Assembly: GCA_016200385.1 (NCBI GenBank)
Contig: JACQEV010000191.1
Location: forward strand, 1-6,606
DNA length: 6,606 bases
Origin: Candidatus Methylomirabilota bacterium
Lineage (GTDB): Bacteria; Methylomirabilota; Methylomirabilia; Methylomirabilales; Methylomirabilaceae
Direction of reading: 5' to 3'
This document shows, piece after piece, positions 4,986-6,606 of the stretch (within the stretch, counting starts at the first letter, position 1; every line of letters starts with the position of its first letter). The position numbers and the translations under genes are program-made. The notes beneath the pieces are model-generated. The model worked only from the letters and a program-made list of their open reading frames with translations, was not told where the DNA came from and did no database searches.

Positions 4986-5255
4986 ATGAGCGGAACCTTC
5001 CTACTCCTGGCCGCCTTGCTGGCGGCGGCATCAGTTACGTGGGCCGCTCAGACGATCGAGGGCAAGATCATGAGTGTGGACCCTTACGGAAGGATGGTAA
5101 CGCTTCTTGACGGGACCAAGCTCATGATACCCCCCCATGTGAAGGTCCAGCGCGATGCCCTTAAGGAGGGAGTGACCGTCACGGCCACCTTCGAGCAGAA
5201 AGGCGAGCAGAACGTCGTGACCTCCCTCGTGGTGCATCCGAAGGAGGAGTCATAG
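4986..5255 (+). CDS. Secreted DUF1344-like small protein
   Basis: The 89-residue product begins with a signal peptide: MSGTFLLLAALLAAASVTWA, with likely cleavage after Ala20 before AQTIEG, a normal A-x-A-like site. The mature part of about 69 residues (EGKIMSVDPYGRMVTLLDG, TKLMIPPHV, LKEGVTVTATFEQ) follows the pattern of DUF1344-type proteins. These are small beta-rich exported proteins in which a 'G.V.SVDP.GR.VTL.DG' strand pair is followed by 'LK.G..V...'. Their function is unknown. Export to the periplasm is inferred. There are no cysteines, so it is not a lipoprotein. The strong SD suggests efficient translation. The upstream leader has two hairpins and a strong hairpin follows the gene, so it may be its own transcription unit. 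Family assignment rests on pattern and size only. Confidence 0.75.
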   Translation: MSGTFLLLAALLAAASVTWAAQTIEGKIMSVDPYGRMVTLLDGTKLMIPPHVKVQRDALKEGVTVTATFEQKGEQNVVTSLVVHPKEES

Positions 5256-5273
5256 CGGCTCCATTCACCTGCA

Positions 5274-5320
5274 GCGCCGGAGGCTCAGGAGGATCACTCC
5301 TGGCCTTCGGCGCTTCAACA
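5274..5320 (+). terminator. Strong hairpin after the secreted-protein gene, possible terminator
   Basis: GCGCCGGAGGC (5274-5284) pairs with GCCTTCGGCGC (5303-5313), and CAGGAG (5286-5291) with CTCCTG (5297-5302), around a 5-nt loop. This gives about 17 bp with one bulge and one G-U pair. The following sequence, TTCAACACG, lacks a clean T-run, so termination efficiency is uncertain; it may instead stabilise the mRNA 3' end. Confidence 0.45.
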
Positions 5321-5378
5321 CGTTCTCGGGTAATCTGTCTGGCTGAGTCTGAAGCATCACGAAAGGAGGTCGAGTGGT

Positions 5379-5807
5379 ATGAAGCCCAAGGACAGGCTTG
5401 ATCGCCGGAGCGCGAAAGAGATCGAGCGGTTTCTGAAAGAGAGGTATACCAAGCTGAAGCAGTCCCTGCGGAGTGTCCTGACCGGCCGCTATCCAGATGG
5501 GGGTCGCCGATCAGCGGCCGCCGCGGCCAAAGCGATCGAAACCCTCCGTGACGAGATCCAGGTCACGGTGATGGACAGCCGTAGTCGGGAGCTCGCCCAA
5601 ATCGAGACGGCACTCGAGCGGCTAAGCCGCAGGGATTATGGGATCTGCGACGATTGCGCGGAGTTCATCGGGCTGGCGCGACTTCGGGCGCTGCCGTTTG
5701 CCGAGCGGTGCACACCCTGCCAGTCACAGGCCGAGCTGCAGGCGAGGCGGACAGCGCGCCGGCTTTCGGTGGACATGGGGGCGGTGGCATATCGCTCCGC
5801 GATGTAA
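5379..5807 (+). CDS. DksA/TraR-type C4 zinc-finger protein (second copy)
   Basis: This 142-residue protein has two predicted helices (about 11-35 and 47-85), matching a DksA-like coiled coil, then the C4 finger YGICDDC (Cys90, Cys93) and RLRALPFAERCTPC (Cys111, Cys114). Family proteins act on RNA polymerase through its secondary channel. The helix turn here, RDEIQVTVMD (57-66), keeps acidic residues but not the DxxDxA pattern needed by DksA, so ppGpp-linked activity is uncertain. AAAGGAGGT at 5362-5370, 8 bases before the ATG, is a strong SD. The C-terminus (AELQARRTARRLSVDMGAVAYRSAM) is basic and longer than usual. It shares 'YG.C..C.E.I.LARL.ALPFA..C..C' with the protein at 1257-1649, but the N-terminal halves differ. 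A 60-bp gap to the glycosyltransferase gene suggests co-transcription. Confidence 0.88.
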   Translation: MKPKDRLDRRSAKEIERFLKERYTKLKQSLRSVLTGRYPDGGRRSAAAAAKAIETLRDEIQVTVMDSRSRELAQIETALERLSRRDYGICDDCAEFIGLARLRALPFAERCTPCQSQAELQARRTARRLSVDMGAVAYRSAM

Positions 5808-5826
5808 CAAACGTCCAGCAGTTCTT

Positions 5827-5845
5827 CCCGGCCCTGGCTGCCGGG
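5827..5845 (+). other. Small hairpin between the zinc-finger gene and gpgS
   Basis: CCCGGC (5827-5832) and GCCGGG (5840-5845) form a perfect 6-bp stem with a 7-nt loop just before the purine-rich ribosome binding site. Only TT follows, so it is not a terminator. It could affect relative expression of the two genes. Confidence 0.35.
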
Positions 5846-5867
5846 TTAGGAGGGAGGAGAAAAGGCG

Positions 5868-6606
5868 ATGAGTGACTTTCACCAGTCGGGCGTGATCACG
5901 ACTCTGCACAAGCTCGGTCCGCCCAACCTGGAAACCCTCGAGGTCGAGCTGGAACGAACGGCGGCGATTCGACCCGTGGCCCTTGTGCTCCCATGCCTCT
6001 TCTCGGAGCTCGAGACTCCGGCCATGCCGCGAATCGCCGAGGAGCTCATGGACGTCCATTACATTCGGGAGATCGTCGTGGCCTTGGCCCGGGCGAATGA
6101 GGATCAGTTTGCCAAGGCCAGGCAGTTTTTCGCCGCGCTCCCTCAGAGGACCACCTTGATCTGGATCGATGGGTCCCGGGTCCAGGGGCTCCCCCGCGAA
6201 ATGGAGGAGAAGGGGCTCACCATCGGCCCGGACGGCAAAGGCCGCTCCGCTTGGCTTGCCTATGGGTATGTGCTGGGGCGGGCCGAGTGCGACGTCATCG
6301 CGCTTCACGATTGCGATATCCTCTCCTACAGGCGGGACCTTCTGGCCCGCTTGGTCTACCCCGTGGCCAACCCCCAGCTCGGCTTCGGTTTCTGCAAGGG
6401 CTACTACAGCCGCGTAACCGATCGCCTCCACGGCCGAGGCGCCCGGCTCCTGGTGACGCCGCTTATCCGGGCTCTCGAGCGGATGCTGGGACACCAGCCC
6501 TTCCTGACTTTTATCGACTCCTTCCGCTACCCGCTGGCAGGAGAGTTCGCCATGGTCGCCGACCTGGCCCGGATAAACCGGATCCCAGGAGACTGGGGCC
6601 TGGAGG
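5868..6606 (+). CDS. gpgS: Glucosyl-3-phosphoglycerate synthase-like GT81 glycosyltransferase (3' end outside the window)
   Basis: The frame opens with ATG at 5868 and runs off the right edge after 246 residues without a stop. It begins MSDFHQSGVITTLHKLG, typical of bacterial GpgS. It continues with a GT-A fold: VALVLPCLFSEL (37-48), IVVALARAN (69-77), GPDGKGRSAWLAYGYVLGR (120-138), and the metal/nucleotide-binding DCD at 148-150 in ALHDCDIL. Then come GFGFCKGYYSRV (172-183), YPLAGEFAM (221-229) and RIPGDWGLE (238-246). Family enzymes transfer glucose from UDP- or ADP-glucose to 3-phosphoglycerate, the first step to the compatible solute glucosylglycerate; the usual length is about 400 aa. 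The phosphatase (gpgP) would be expected downstream, outside the window. The purine-rich AGGAGGGAGGAG at 5848-5859, 8 bases before the ATG, supports the start. A mannosyl-donor relative is possible, because donor preference cannot be read from the sequence. Confidence 0.85.
   Translation, partial: MSDFHQSGVITTLHKLGPPNLETLEVELERTAAIRPVALVLPCLFSELETPAMPRIAEELMDVHYIREIVVALARANEDQFAKARQFFAALPQRTTLIWIDGSRVQGLPREMEEKGLTIGPDGKGRSAWLAYGYVLGRAECDVIALHDCDILSYRRDLLARLVYPVANPQLGFGFCKGYYSRVTDRLHGRGARLLVTPLIRALERMLGHQPFLTFIDSFRYPLAGEFAMVADLARINRIPGDWGLE

Noticed and set aside
5724..6494. 256-codon open frame on the - strand
   Set aside because: It overlaps the zinc-finger finger region and the glycosyltransferase core, both well supported on the + strand; it is a GC-skew artefact.
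1..6606. CRISPR array, intact tRNA/rRNA gene, or complete insertion sequence
   Set aside because: No regularly spaced direct repeats, no full cloverleaf and no transposase frame were found.

Overview
The window is GC-rich bacterial chromosomal DNA. Its contents are a RecD2-type helicase, a short (642 aa) Aquifex-type aconitase, two small DksA/TraR zinc-finger proteins and a GT81-type glucosyl-3-phosphoglycerate synthase. This gene set, the base composition and the abundance of palindromic intergenic repeats would fit an NC10 (Methylomirabilota)-like bacterium or a relative. That placement is an impression from protein character, not something proven here.

Layout. (1) 2-643: C-terminal third of recD2, entering from the left edge. 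(2) 633-1224: a small gene for a single-domain GIY-YIG nuclease (756-1046), bracketed by arms of one repeat family (core TGTCAT[T/G]CTGAGC, partner GCGAAG[A/C]ATC). The recD2 stop codon lies inside the first repeat. (3) 1257-1649: a DksA/TraR-type C4 zinc-finger protein, followed by an intrinsic terminator (1729-1767). A sigma70-like promoter (1770-1798) follows almost immediately. (4) 1897-3825: aconitase. (5) 3825-3955: a roughly 130-bp palindrome-rich element with 12-bp imperfect terminal inverted repeats, starting at the aconitase stop. (6) 4008-4094: a 28-residue single-span membrane protein with a good ribosome binding site, followed by a strong terminator (4144-4178). (7) 4310-4639: C-terminal remnant of a polar amino-acid ABC transporter permease, then about 350 bp of non-coding DNA with hairpins. 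(8) 4986-5255: a secreted DUF1344-like small protein. (9) 5379-5807 and 5868-right edge: a second DksA/TraR zinc-finger protein and the glucosyl-3-phosphoglycerate synthase, 60 bp apart and probably co-transcribed.

All genes are on the + strand, but terminators, promoters and repeats split them into several units, so this is not one operon. The right-hand pair suggests a stress or osmolyte module: a transcription-factor-like zinc finger beside the first enzyme of glucosylglycerate synthesis. The most unusual signal is the association of the GIY-YIG gene with the repeat family. It is formally similar to REP elements with their RAYT proteins, but uses a different nuclease fold.
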